NCBI GenBank assembly: GCA_033182465.1
Contig: CP137327.1
Span: forward strand, 62,001 to 126,000
Reading direction: 5' to 3'
DNA: 64,000 nucleotides
From: Sanghuangporus weigelae
Taxonomy: Eukaryota > Basidiomycota > Agaricomycetes > Hymenochaetales > Hymenochaetaceae
Every line of letters starts with the position of its first letter. The stretch's first letter is position 1. The position numbers were made by a program, and so were the translations under genes. This document shows, in pieces, positions 1-9,771 of the stretch. The notes beneath the pieces were generated by a model that worked only from the letters and a program-made list of their open reading frames with translations, was not told where the DNA came from and did no database searches.

Positions 1-53
1 CTCTGCCGATCTCTAACCCTGATATCACTATCTCCCCCATGATCGAGGATTAA
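1..53 (+). CDS. LTR-borne ORF, C-terminal tail (truncated by window start)
   Basis: Last 17 codons and stop of the ORF found complete at 9843-10718. Only the tail is in the window. Confidence 0.6.
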   Translation, partial: LPISNPDITISPMIED

Positions 54-657
54 GCGGCAGAAGCTCGGCCCGGGAACGGAGCGCCAGAGAAGCGATAGCT
101 TGGCAACTATCATGGGAACCCGTCTGGGAACGGAGAAGGATCGCGGGGTAAAGATAAGGAGAGATTAACATGTGATAACGATTGCAGATCGGAGGAAGCA
201 CGGAAGAAGCTTCTCGAAGCATCGGGGTAGTAGGACTCAAACAAACCCTCCTAATATGGTAGAAGTATTGTGATTCAACACTAGAGGAAAGTATCGGTGT
301 TGGCACCAGAGTAGAGTACTGGTGTCAGAGAAAACATATTGTCTAGACCAATAGCAAGGCTGTAGTCGGTAGTAATAGGTAGTCGGTACTATTTAGTAAA
401 TAGGTTATTTAAGGGCCAGCTGAGCGGGGCATTGTCCCTCAGCAAAATTATTTTGTACTCTCAATCGAAAACTGTACCCTTTGATTGAAACCCTGTTCTA
501 CTACTGAGGTCAAGCTTGAGCCTATCGCTCGCTTCTAAAGTAGTACATCTACAACCTTCGATTCCGTCTCCAATCAATCATCATCAGAAGGAATAAGCAG
601 GGACTTGTTCCGGTACGCTTAGACTGACCACCTCGTCTAAAAACACTGGTCCTAACA
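1..657 (+). repeat. 5' LTR of element 1, 3' portion only
   Basis: Matches 10666-11322 base for base as far as I can see, and ends in the CTAACA terminus shared by all four LTR copies. A TATTTAA-like box near 405-411 is a possible promoter element. The first 53 bases are the end of the LTR-borne ORF. Confidence 0.95.
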
Positions 658-787
658 TTATAATTTTGCTCCAATCTTGGGGTAACCAATCTTGCTGTTT
701 CGTAGTGCAAATACCCACTAACGATCAGTAAGTATTGCTCTGCCTCAGGAGGGTTCTCTTCCTGTGCCTGTGACACATTGAGACTGA
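658..787 (+). other. Retrotransposon leader: subterminal inverted repeat and possible splice donor
   Basis: The bases just inside the 5' LTR do not start with TGG, so no ordinary tRNA primer-binding site abuts the LTR. AATCTTGCTGTTTCG at 688-702 is the exact reverse complement of 9702-9716, just before the 3' LTR. GTAAGT at about 727-732 is a consensus splice donor, with possible acceptors before 788, so the leader may be spliced. Both features are conserved in element 2. Confidence 0.5.
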
Positions 788-1714
788 CACACGCCAGCGT
801 GGCGACAACAGCTCAAGCAGGCTTATCAAGTACACAAGGGATTCGTTCAAGCCCTTCGAAGCTTCGAAGAAGAGTTAACTGTCGCCTTTCGCACGCTTAA
901 CTTCTATCGAGGTAAGAAGGATTTAACAACCCCTATACCAGAACCCTACAGGTCGGTTATACTATCCGCCCTGGAGCTTCAATTTGCCGCCGCCCAACAA
1001 GAAGGGGTTGGGAGAAGATTCCTGTGTCAGCAGGTAGACAAACTGCTAGACGGCAGTAAAGTCAATTGGGAAGTACTGCGAGGACAAACACCGGAAGAAA
1101 AGGAATTGTACGCTCTCACCCAACAATATAAAGCTTTCGAATACACCCTCTTGGAACACGGACACTTCCTACACCAAGTACTAGCACTGGTCTACCGAGG
1201 CAACTACTCATTCGCGAAACAACTATGTCACCGATGGAACTGTGGCAAGCTTGTTGGACTAGTTTCTGGATTGCATCAAGCGTCCTCTGGTTTTCTTCCC
1301 TGGTATACGTCCTTACTCAACAATGCGCAGGTAGAGGAGGCGTACTTCACGGCTTTGCAACGGTACGGGTCTGGCTGGAACGGGAAATCATCCAAGGAAT
1401 GTCCTCACTCCGTCAAACCGGTCGGAGAGTTTTACTCTACGCTCAACGACTGGCGGTACCTCAGCACGGAGCTGGAGAACACCTGGAATCCGTTTTGGAC
1501 CGCATCCGAGAACGACTCGACGGTCTACATGGACGCCTGGATCGAATGGTCGGCACTAACGGGAATGCTGACGAAGCTCTCGCCCGACTACGGAATTCCA
1601 TCATCAGCCTCGATCTCCGACTTACAAGCCTTGATCGGTCCATGCGAACTCTCACCGCTACTGTCTCTCGACTCTATGACATGGGTTCAGAATTTTCCGA
1701 ACACATCACAGTAG
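788..1714 (+). CDS. Open frame upstream of gag, overlapping the 597-codon ORF
   Basis: A frame open from the TGA at 785-787 to a stop at 1712-1714 (about 308 codons) with no ATG in its first 300 bases, so it would need splicing or a non-AUG start. The translation looks protein-like and is rich in Trp, Tyr and Leu. From 1225 it overlaps the next ORF in another frame. Four substitutions that I could align between elements 1 and 2 in the overlap change two residues in this frame but four in the other, so this frame may be the more constrained one. No family recognised. The alternative is a chance open frame. Confidence 0.4.
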   Translation, partial: HTPAWRQQLKQAYQVHKGFVQALRSFEEELTVAFRTLNFYRGKKDLTTPIPEPYRSVILSALELQFAAAQQEGVGRRFLCQQVDKLLDGSKVNWEVLRGQTPEEKELYALTQQYKAFEYTLLEHGHFLHQVLALVYRGNYSFAKQLCHRWNCGKLVGLVSGLHQASSGFLPWYTSLLNNAQVEEAYFTALQRYGSGWNGKSSKECPHSVKPVGEFYSTLNDWRYLSTELENTWNPFWTASENDSTVYMDAWIEWSALTGMLTKLSPDYGIPSSASISDLQALIGPCELSPLLSLDSMTWVQNFPNTSQ

Positions 1715-3018
1715 AAGGACAGACTCTGGGAGAATTCCTACACCACACCCTCGAACACACCCTGGAGGGAATGGTAACGACGATCAACGAGCAGACAGAT
1801 CGAGTCACCACGATGCAGGACACAAGGCTGAACTTCGCCTTTGGACTCTTGCAAGGACGACTTCTTGGTGCAATAACGGCGACGGCTAATGGCAGTCAAT
1901 CAGCCATGACTCAACAACTCGTCAATGCCCAACAAGAGATCGTCCGACTTTGTGGGGTAGACTTCCTGCAGCTTCATACGCAGGTCGCCTATCTGATCGA
2001 GCAAGTCGAAGCTACCCGAGCGCGAATCAGCAACGCCGAAGAAGAAACCGCGAGCCACTACTCCATTACCGAAGGTATTCGTCGAATCCAGCAAACGATC
2101 CGGTCTAGGCAGTCCTACCGAATGCGAGAAACAAGACGTGAAGGAAGGGTTTCCCCAGAATCACCACTCGCCGGGAGAGGACAGCTGTTTAGTCGCTTCG
2201 CAACCTTAACAGCTGACTCCGACGACATGCCACCACCTCTCATTCCAATACATGAAGAAGGCAGGCCACGTATTGCACGGTTGATCGACGAATATCTCCA
2301 AGATGCAGGACAACGCCAGGCAAACGATCAAACCGAAACAGGACCCCCGCAAACGCTAGAACAAGAGGAAGTACTGGAAGAACAGTCAGTCGTCGCCCAG
2401 CTCGATAGTGAGGAACTCGAGGACTATGTTTCCACCGCCAGCCAGACAGAAGACCTTGACCAGCAAGCCGAAGAACTGCTGAGGGAGGTAATACCCACGG
2501 AAAATCGACCGTGGCCTACGGGAGATGGCTGGCGAAACCCAGGGCTCGGAGGAGAAGCATTTCCTGAGCTGATGTGGAACGAAGAAGGAGTGTTAGTCGA
2601 GGTTCGCCCCCAACGACTTGGGGCAAACGGATATCGTTTCGAACGGAATGGACTCCAAGGCCCTCATGAAAACTCGCCACCTGGAACTCCAACCCCTAGC
2701 GCCCAGACAATTGGGGAAAGGGAGGAAAGGCTTCAGGCAGCGAGTGAGTATTCCCCAGAATCAGAATTCATTTATGATCCTATCTTGCGTCCTAGTAGCT
2801 GCCCTCCACGGCCAGAGTCTACCACAGTGGTAGTGGGAGAACCGGTGCAGGGGGTAGCGAACATGACACGGGTGGTTTGGGTACGAGGTCCCGATATTGG
2901 TATATTTCCGTATACAAGCGACTACGATTATCTCACATCGAATAACGACGACTGGGAAACGGAAGAGGAAAGCGAAGAGCATGAGAGTGGCGAGGAGAGA
3001 GTTGAAGCTCGGGAATAA
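1225..3018 (+). CDS. Retrotransposon ORF1, 597 residues, coiled-coil protein upstream of gag
   Basis: ATG-initiated ORF between the leader and gag, kept intact in both elements. Residues about 7-28 are hydrophobic and Trp/Phe/Leu-rich, resembling a membrane segment. Residues about 70-290 are heptad-like (repeated LxxRxRLDxL patterns and Gln-rich helices), suggesting coiled coil. The C-terminal half is acidic and low in hydrophobic residues. There is no zinc knuckle, protease or other catalytic motif. Standard Ty3/gypsy elements start with gag, so an extra ORF here is unusual. It may be an accessory or structural protein; the function is unknown. Confidence 0.7.
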   Translation: MSPMELWQACWTSFWIASSVLWFSSLVYVLTQQCAGRGGVLHGFATVRVWLEREIIQGMSSLRQTGRRVLLYAQRLAVPQHGAGEHLESVLDRIRERLDGLHGRLDRMVGTNGNADEALARLRNSIISLDLRLTSLDRSMRTLTATVSRLYDMGSEFSEHITVEGQTLGEFLHHTLEHTLEGMVTTINEQTDRVTTMQDTRLNFAFGLLQGRLLGAITATANGSQSAMTQQLVNAQQEIVRLCGVDFLQLHTQVAYLIEQVEATRARISNAEEETASHYSITEGIRRIQQTIRSRQSYRMRETRREGRVSPESPLAGRGQLFSRFATLTADSDDMPPPLIPIHEEGRPRIARLIDEYLQDAGQRQANDQTETGPPQTLEQEEVLEEQSVVAQLDSEELEDYVSTASQTEDLDQQAEELLREVIPTENRPWPTGDGWRNPGLGGEAFPELMWNEEGVLVEVRPQRLGANGYRFERNGLQGPHENSPPGTPTPSAQTIGEREERLQAASEYSPESEFIYDPILRPSSCPPRPESTTVVVGEPVQGVANMTRVVWVRGPDIGIFPYTSDYDYLTSNNDDWETEEESEEHESGEERVEARE

Positions 3019-3221
3019 AGGAGATAGGCCTTGGCTCAGAGCGGAGAGCTCGCCAAGATAAGGAAGACGCCCAAGAACCGACCGGGCAGGAAGGGTAAGG
3101 TGGTTAGCTGGAAAGCGGAGGTGGAACTCGCTGGATAGTTAACTACTTAACCATGTACTATTAAATGCGCTGAATGAGAGTGATACTCACAAATTTTTTG
3201 GTTGCATTCGTCCAGATCAAT

Positions 3222-4250
3222 ATGTCTAACAAAGATATCATGAAGTACCCTTTGTTTAAGGGAAACCCATATGAGTCGCTTGAAAACTTTCAGAATCAAA
3301 TGATCAGTCGGTTGAACGAGAAACATCCCGACAATCCAGAAAAACGGGTTAAGATCATTTTGGAATGTTTACGAGGACAAGCTCAGACTTGGGTTAACGG
3401 CAAATGGGCTGTGAATAGGAATCGACTAGTCTCCACCTGGAAGCAAGAACCGGTCACGAATAATTGGATTATTGACCAAAAGGGTGGATGGGACACCGAG
3501 ACAGATCTATGGAACGAATTAGCGCTCAACCACAATGGCATTTTCGGACTAGAAGAAGAGGCCGAGCGAAACATACGAACGATTTATCAGGAACGGGCGC
3601 GGGTAAAGCTGTATAGTAGGGCCTTCAACGACATCAGGATGAGACTACCAAAGCATTACAATGGACAAGCACTGGTTTACGAGTTCAAACGAGGACTGAA
3701 CCAGACCATCCTAAAGGCACTCCTTACAAATACGGAACACCCTAATTGGGACCTGACCCAATGGCAGGATAACGCGAAAAATCTGGAGGACAGTCTAATA
3801 GCAGCCAAAGTAATTGGCAGTAATAAGAAGTATACCCCTATGTTTAAAGACGGGCAGGCGGTATCGTACACGCCGGTGCCCCCTGAAGCTCGTCATCCAG
3901 CTGAGTTTCAGGGTGAGCCTATGGACATTGATATGTCTAGGCGCTTTACTAGGGGGTCCCGAGGGGAAAATTCCGGGGCATGCTGGGTATGCGGCAAAAC
4001 AGGTCATTTTGCACGGGACTGCAACAATGTAGGGCGAGAACAACAGGGAAGCCGTGGACACCGAACCAACTACAAGAGACGGGTGCAAAAGAAACGATCT
4101 GGCAAGACTGGCCGCTTCCTAAAACGCCGGGAAGTTGGGATTGATAGCGATTCCGAAATGGAAGAATTACTGGACAAACGGGCGAAGTTACCAAGGCGGA
4201 AGGAACGGGCTTCGCACACCCTCGAGGAGGATTCCGAGGAGGATTTTTAA
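3222..4250 (+). CDS. gag: Gag polyprotein (capsid and nucleocapsid)
   Basis: 342-residue Gag starting at the ATG at 3222 (MSNKDIMKY). The frame is open to about 3174 upstream, but this is its first ATG. The central region resembles retrotransposon capsid, with a YxQERARVKLYSRAFND stretch and Trp-rich helices. Near residue 250 is a CCHC zinc knuckle, C-x2-C-x4-H-x4-C (CWVCGKTGHFARDC), followed by a Lys/Arg-rich tail and an acidic C-terminus. It packages element RNA and forms the particle. It ends at TAA 4248-4250, where pol is open in the -1 frame. Confidence 0.93.
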   Translation: MSNKDIMKYPLFKGNPYESLENFQNQMISRLNEKHPDNPEKRVKIILECLRGQAQTWVNGKWAVNRNRLVSTWKQEPVTNNWIIDQKGGWDTETDLWNELALNHNGIFGLEEEAERNIRTIYQERARVKLYSRAFNDIRMRLPKHYNGQALVYEFKRGLNQTILKALLTNTEHPNWDLTQWQDNAKNLEDSLIAAKVIGSNKKYTPMFKDGQAVSYTPVPPEARHPAEFQGEPMDIDMSRRFTRGSRGENSGACWVCGKTGHFARDCNNVGREQQGSRGHRTNYKRRVQKKRSGKTGRFLKRREVGIDSDSEMEELLDKRAKLPRRKERASHTLEEDSEEDF

Positions 4251-4252
4251 AG
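4241..4252 (+). promoter_or_regulatory. Candidate gag-pol -1 frameshift site
   Basis: Gag ends GAT TTT TAA. The T5 run at 4244-4248 allows the TTT codon to slip back one base, giving TTT TTA AAG, which reads directly into the pol frame. That frame stays open from within gag through 4391 to 9544. Element 2 keeps the arrangement. The overlap is seen; slippage is inferred. Confidence 0.45.
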
Positions 4253-4390
4253 AGCAGTCAGTCACCATCGGGTACTGACAAGGGCTCAAAGGAAGTAAAG
4301 CGCCGATGGACTATTGCTAGACCAAATTCCAACCATCCCACTATACCCATTGACGTCATTCAGGGACAGAGAAAGGTTAATCTCTCGGCT

Positions 4391-7300
4391 ATGATTGACT
4401 CCGGATCCGCAATCACTACTATTAGTCCAACGGTGGTACAGAGCCTAGGACTAAAAACAGTGCCGGCGGAAGGTAACTATACCATCCGGAATGCCGATGG
4501 ATCGATTAATCATGGTGGATGGACTCGGAATGTTCGAGCAATAGTGGATACAGGGATTACTAGAGGTTTAATGGACATCGCCGTGGTAGACACTCATGAA
4601 GACAAGTTTCTCATAGGGAATGATTGGCTTGAACAGTATAAGCCAACCATCGATTGGACCAAAGGAACGCTCAGCAAAGGAAGCAAAGAAGTTAACTTCA
4701 ATGGTACGGCACGTCTGCGTATGATCGAACTAACTATTGCCTCGAGACGAACCAGGAAGCGCAAACGATGGCGAAAGGTTCCCAAATACGCTCCCCAGAA
4801 TTGGGGGAGGGGCGCAGAAGACGAACGGGAAGAAGAATGGGAAACTAGGGTCTACTACCACAGCGATATGGATTCAGGACACTACACCGAAAGTGAGGAA
4901 GAAGTCGAGGAACCCGCGAATCTACCACCAGAAGGAGTACCAATGGAGAAAACCGAAATCGAACCACCAATAGTGTTTCTAAGCGACATGCATCCAGAAT
5001 CCAAATCCGTCCTCCACAAGGAAGTCGGAAAATGGCAATTCTATACGAAGGATGACATACACAGGATAACCCTTGACCGTAGGGAATTTTTCGATTTTAA
5101 CTCCCTAGAAGAGGCAGATCAAGCAGTGTATAATGCGATGATGAGGGACATAGACAAAGGGTCCGACTCAGAAATGCTCTACCAATGGTATGGAAGCATG
5201 TACGGAGCGCATTTACAGCTGCAGGAGATCAAGAAGAATGCCGCACGACAAGAGGAAACTTCAACCACGACACACGAGGCACAAGCAAGAGTGCAAGCCG
5301 AGATTCAAGGGCAAATGTCTGTCGACTCAGAAGGATCGGATACGAAGAAAGGAAAGAGGCCGAGCGTGCCACCAAAGGCAGGAAAGCCAGGGCACTATGC
5401 CTCTGATCCGCTACGAGTTCGAAGACAACGCAGTGGGGGAAGTGGTACCGATTCGAACCCTGTAATAAGGAGTATTAGGGTGGAGTGGACTCCTCCATCC
5501 ATGCACGAGGGAGAAAATGACTCAACCCTGGCAGTGCAGAAGCAGTCGGTTAGTTTCACCACACGAAACAAGCGTACTAGCAGGAGTATGCGGGGTCGGG
5601 AGCCTCAGAGAACTAATGCTCTGCAGCGCACTAGGTTCGGCCACCTAGCGAGATCTCCCACTTCGAGAGAAAAGGGAGCGACCAGACCCAAGACGTCGTT
5701 CAAGGGTAGACTAAGGCCTGGAGAAATGGTCCACCCCAAAGGGAGGGTAGTCCCATTCCGGCACAGAGCCGAAGACAGTACGCCGCAAGCATCAAGTAGG
5801 CTGGCTTTGGGAGCTCAAGTGCGCCCGCGAAGACCATGGCGAGAAGCCAAAATGCAGGGCCCTGCTCCGACAGGGAAAACAAACGGTAAAGGTAGCAGGT
5901 CAATTAGATATGCCGCGATAGAGCAGAAGCTCTCGCAGGGGCAAAAGAGTCGCCAATGGCTTCCGCCTGTTGACTCGGTTAAGCAGCCGCACGAAAGGGT
6001 GAAAGGAAAAGTGCTAGAGAGAAAAGCTGGATCCGAAACGGTGTTCAAGGGTAACCTAGGATCGCATAAGCCCACCACTTCGATGCGGGTGGAGGACGGC
6101 TCTCGATTAGAAGCGCTACCCAAGCCTTCTACCTGGATTCGCCGACTAGAGCAGCGACAAGTCGCATCACGAAGGGAACGACTCCTCAAATACAACAGCA
6201 TAGCTCAAAAGTATGCTCAGGAGAAAGCACTCGACGAAAGGATGGCAGACCATGCAGGAACACAAACCCTCGAAGATATTCTTCCAAAAGAAATCTGGGA
6301 TTTCCGGGATAGGTTTGACAAGGATGCTGCTAGACGGCTACCTAACTCGAGCCAATGGGATATGAAGATAGAACTGCTACCCAATGCAGAGCTACCCAAA
6401 CCCGGACCAGTATATCCACTCGCTCCTGCCGAGAAACGAGCGGTCGAAGAATGGATTCGCGATGACCTGAAGAAAGGATGGATTCGTGTTGTAGGGAACA
6501 ACGTCCCTGCCAACGAAAAAGCAAGCACTTGTGCACCAGTATTCGTTATAGCCAAGAAAACACTAGGAAAGGATGGCAAACCAGAGTATCGTATCGTAAT
6601 CGACTACAGAGGATTGAATGCAGTGGTCATACCGGATCACCAGCCAATGCCTCTATTACATATGCTACCGGACGATTTGGCTCATGCGAAATGGTTTTCT
6701 ACACTGGATTTACGAAGCGGGTATAACAATGTGCGAATCCATCCAGGGCATGAAAAGTATGCCGCCTTCAGAACTCACATGGGGGTTTACCAGCCGCTGG
6801 TAATGCAGTTTGGATTAATGAATGCACCTGCGGTATTCCAACGTGCAATGAACGAGCTCTTTCAGGACATGATTGGGCAGGGCATACTCATTTATCTAGA
6901 TGACATTATTATCTATGCGGAGACAAAACAGGAACACTGGGACCTGCTAGCAGAAGTATTGCGCAGGTTAAGGAAAGCAGACTTCTTTTGCAAGCCAGAG
7001 AAGTGCTACTTTGCCAAACAGGAGCTCGACTATCTAGGATTTGTTGTTAACCAATCGGGCATGCAGATGGATCCCTACAAGGTAAAAGCAGTTCAAGAAT
7101 GGCCAGATTTGTCAAGCAAGCGAGACATTCGAAAGTTCATTGGTTTTGCGAACTTCTACCGAAAATTTATCGAAGGCTTCGCCAAGATCGCTAGGCCGCT
7201 AACGGAACTCATGTCTGGCAAGAAGACATTTACTTGGGGAAATCGTCAACGAGAAGGCTTCGTCAAGTTGAAGGAAGCCTTCACATCTGCACCAATGCTC

Positions 7301-9544
7301 GTACGACCCGATCACGAGAAACAATTTGTACTGGAAACAGATGCATCTAACTTTGCGATGGGAGCAGTGCTCTCGCAAGAAAGTGACGATGGAATTTTGC
7401 ATCCTATTGGATATTGGTCGAATACCTATCGAGACGCCGAGAACAACTACCCAGTAATGGACAAGGAATTGCTGGCAATTGTCAAAGCTTTGAGCAATTG
7501 GCGACACCACTTGGAAGGAGCTAAACATGAAATTCGGGTAATTAGTGATCAGGCAAACCTCCGGTATTTCATGGGAGCTAGAAAACTCAGTGGACGCCAG
7601 GCGAGATGGGCTACTTTTCTCAGCAGATTTCGATTCAGAATCGAGTATCGACCAGGAACCAAGAATTCAAGAGCGGATGCACTGTCACGACGGCCTGACT
7701 ACGAACAAGGCGTTGAAGATGTACCAGAACAAGTCCTACTTCCCCCAGAGCTGTTCCGGAACCAAGAACTGCCCGTGCGCACTATACGGGTGTTTGAAAT
7801 TACAGGAGGTCCGGAACTGGGAGAAAAGATTCGAGCAGGATACGAAAAGTCCAAGGAGCAAGAAATCGGGACTTTTGAAGAAGGATACTGGTGGAGGGAT
7901 GGAAAATTGGTAATCCCACCAGTTGATGAAGTTAAACGAGAATTAGTACGACAGTGCCATGACGCTCCAGCAGCAGGACACCCGGGGATAGACAAGACTA
8001 TCACGAAACTGGAACGAAGAGTATGGTGGCCAAAGATGAGGGAATGGGTCGAAGAATATGTGCGCACTTGCGATACGTGCCAACGGACGAAGGCAAGACG
8101 AGGAAAGACGCAACCGCCTTTACAACCGCTGCCAGTAATGAATCGGCCCTATGAAGAAATTACTATGGACTACGTCACCGGACTTCCAACTACGAGCAAA
8201 GGAAACAATGCAATACTAGTGGTAGTAGATCGGTTCTCAAAAATGGGAACATTTATACCTACCACTGTAAATGCAAACTCGAAAACCACTGCTGACATGA
8301 TGATCAAACATGTCTACAGCAAGGTTGGAACCCCAAAAACAGTAATTAGCGACAGGGGACCGCAGTTTGCAAGCCGGTTTACCGAACAAGTGAACCAGGC
8401 CCTTGGAATCGAAACGAAGCTTAGTACGGCATATCATCCACAAACAGACGGACAAACGGAACGAGTGAACCAGGAAATGGAACAGCTGCTAAGATGCTAT
8501 TCCAGTCTGCAACAGGATGATTGGGACGAACATCTTCCTATGGCGGAATTTGCCTATAACAGTCGAAGTCACTCAAGTACCGGGAAGTCACCGTTTGAAA
8601 TGGTTTATGGGTTTCAGCCGGAAGTAGGATTTAAGCTCCCGATCCAAGGTACTCAAGACTATGTGGCAATGCGGATGAAGCATCAACAAGAAGCGTTGAA
8701 AGCCCTTACTAAAGCACGAGATGCAATGAAGAAGTTTGCAGATAAACACCGAGGCCCGATGCCGGAATTCGAGATCGGAGATAAGGTCATGTTAGATGGC
8801 CGAAATCTAACACTATTAGTCCCTACTAGGAAATTAGGTGACAGAAATATTGGACCTTACAAGATCGTCGCGAAGCATGGGCCAGTCAACTACGAGCTGG
8901 ACCTTCCAAAGGAACTAAGGATCCACCCGGTGTTTTACGCAGGACTATTAATTCCCTATCGAGAACGAAAAGATCCGACACAACGAACAAGACCACCACC
9001 AGAAGTCATTGCTGGAGAAGCCGAATACGAAGTAGAAGTAATTCGGGACATGAGGAAATGGCACAACACATGGGAATACCAGGTTAAATGGCTCGGCTAC
9101 CCCGAAGAGGAAAATACCTGGGAACCTGTAGAAGGGCTACGCAACGCCCCCGAAAAATTGCGAGAGTATCACGAAAGGAACGGTTGGCCGGACGCCGTGA
9201 ACCTTCCCTTTAGAAAGAAGGTTGCAGGAATTGTCGCTTTGGCGCAGAGACTTCTGGATGTACGCAGAGCGGACGACTATTACCTGAGCACGCTTTATGG
9301 GAGAAAGGTGCTGCAGAGAACTAGACAACGAAGGAAATACGACAACAAGACAGGTATAAAGCAACGAGATTTTGCCTATCCAGAATGGCACAAGCATCAT
9401 TGGAGAGCTGCTAAACGGCCATTCACCCGAGCAAACGCTTTACCTATACGAAGATACGATAGGATGGAAGGACTAGAGGAAGGACTCTCCTATAACGATT
9501 GGTATCATGCTGACTCGACGGATAGCGAGGTCAGTGAGGCTTAG
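4391..9544 (+). CDS. pol: Pol polyprotein: protease, RT, RNase H, integrase, chromodomain
   Basis: 1717 residues from the first ATG; the frame opens about 48 codons earlier and is probably reached from gag. Protease active site IDSGSAITTIS is at residues 2-12. A roughly 500-600 residue basic, low-complexity linker follows. RT begins near residue 640, with the catalytic YLDDIIIY box near 835. RNase H (LETDASNFAMGAV) is near 981 and the domain ends at SRADALSRR. The integrase HHCC zinc domain is near 1189-1231. The integrase triad is D in MDYVTGLP (about 1260), D in SDRGPQF and E in DGQTERVNQ. A chromodomain with the WLGYPEEENTWEP core lies near 1545-1598, followed by an extra C-terminal extension of about 115 residues. 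All key residues are present and there is no frameshift, so this copy could be active. Confidence 0.96.
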   Translation: MIDSGSAITTISPTVVQSLGLKTVPAEGNYTIRNADGSINHGGWTRNVRAIVDTGITRGLMDIAVVDTHEDKFLIGNDWLEQYKPTIDWTKGTLSKGSKEVNFNGTARLRMIELTIASRRTRKRKRWRKVPKYAPQNWGRGAEDEREEEWETRVYYHSDMDSGHYTESEEEVEEPANLPPEGVPMEKTEIEPPIVFLSDMHPESKSVLHKEVGKWQFYTKDDIHRITLDRREFFDFNSLEEADQAVYNAMMRDIDKGSDSEMLYQWYGSMYGAHLQLQEIKKNAARQEETSTTTHEAQARVQAEIQGQMSVDSEGSDTKKGKRPSVPPKAGKPGHYASDPLRVRRQRSGGSGTDSNPVIRSIRVEWTPPSMHEGENDSTLAVQKQSVSFTTRNKRTSRSMRGREPQRTNALQRTRFGHLARSPTSREKGATRPKTSFKGRLRPGEMVHPKGRVVPFRHRAEDSTPQASSRLALGAQVRPRRPWREAKMQGPAPTGKTNGKGSRSIRYAAIEQKLSQGQKSRQWLPPVDSVKQPHERVKGKVLERKAGSETVFKGNLGSHKPTTSMRVEDGSRLEALPKPSTWIRRLEQRQVASRRERLLKYNSIAQKYAQEKALDERMADHAGTQTLEDILPKEIWDFRDRFDKDAARRLPNSSQWDMKIELLPNAELPKPGPVYPLAPAEKRAVEEWIRDDLKKGWIRVVGNNVPANEKASTCAPVFVIAKKTLGKDGKPEYRIVIDYRGLNAVVIPDHQPMPLLHMLPDDLAHAKWFSTLDLRSGYNNVRIHPGHEKYAAFRTHMGVYQPLVMQFGLMNAPAVFQRAMNELFQDMIGQGILIYLDDIIIYAETKQEHWDLLAEVLRRLRKADFFCKPEKCYFAKQELDYLGFVVNQSGMQMDPYKVKAVQEWPDLSSKRDIRKFIGFANFYRKFIEGFAKIARPLTELMSGKKTFTWGNRQREGFVKLKEAFTSAPMLVRPDHEKQFVLETDASNFAMGAVLSQESDDGILHPIGYWSNTYRDAENNYPVMDKELLAIVKALSNWRHHLEGAKHEIRVISDQANLRYFMGARKLSGRQARWATFLSRFRFRIEYRPGTKNSRADALSRRPDYEQGVEDVPEQVLLPPELFRNQELPVRTIRVFEITGGPELGEKIRAGYEKSKEQEIGTFEEGYWWRDGKLVIPPVDEVKRELVRQCHDAPAAGHPGIDKTITKLERRVWWPKMREWVEEYVRTCDTCQRTKARRGKTQPPLQPLPVMNRPYEEITMDYVTGLPTTSKGNNAILVVVDRFSKMGTFIPTTVNANSKTTADMMIKHVYSKVGTPKTVISDRGPQFASRFTEQVNQALGIETKLSTAYHPQTDGQTERVNQEMEQLLRCYSSLQQDDWDEHLPMAEFAYNSRSHSSTGKSPFEMVYGFQPEVGFKLPIQGTQDYVAMRMKHQQEALKALTKARDAMKKFADKHRGPMPEFEIGDKVMLDGRNLTLLVPTRKLGDRNIGPYKIVAKHGPVNYELDLPKELRIHPVFYAGLLIPYRERKDPTQRTRPPPEVIAGEAEYEVEVIRDMRKWHNTWEYQVKWLGYPEEENTWEPVEGLRNAPEKLREYHERNGWPDAVNLPFRKKVAGIVALAQRLLDVRRADDYYLSTLYGRKVLQRTRQRRKYDNKTGIKQRDFAYPEWHKHHWRAAKRPFTRANALPIRRYDRMEGLEEGLSYNDWYHADSTDSEVSEA

Positions 9545-9701
9545 AGAAGAAGTACGACCCGGACACGTCGTTAAACTATCCCTAGCGTCAGAAATTGATG
9601 CTGGAAGGATATGATATATCCATTAACTATATCCTAGCCTGTTTGGAAGCAGCTAGTATGTTGGAGGCCGACACGGAATCGAGGCCCGGTAAGGAGCCAA
9701 A

Positions 9702-9716
9702 CGAAACAGCAAGATT
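9702..9716. repeat. Subterminal inverted repeat, 3' partner
   Basis: CGAAACAGCAAGATT is the exact reverse complement of 688-702. With flanking bases the pairing extends imperfectly to about 25 nt. The same pair occurs in element 2 at 18632-18646 and 27647-27661. Confidence 0.6.
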
Positions 9717-9771
9717 ATGGCTACCACAATTAATTGGATCCACACTCTCCTTGCAGTCCGAAGTGGATCTT

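Noticed and set aside
28-306. 92-codon ORF on - inside the LTR, repeated at 10693, 17377 and 28042
   Set aside because: It is antisense to the tail of the LTR-borne ORF and the adjacent LTR; its conservation simply follows LTR identity.
658-690. tRNA primer-binding site next to the 5' LTR
   Set aside because: No TGG-starting tRNA complement adjoins the LTR end. TGGGG near 678 is displaced by about 20 bp and matches no tRNA tail I can name.
5185-5465. Short alternative-frame ORFs inside pol
   Set aside because: They shadow the intact pol frame in both elements and have no independent signal.
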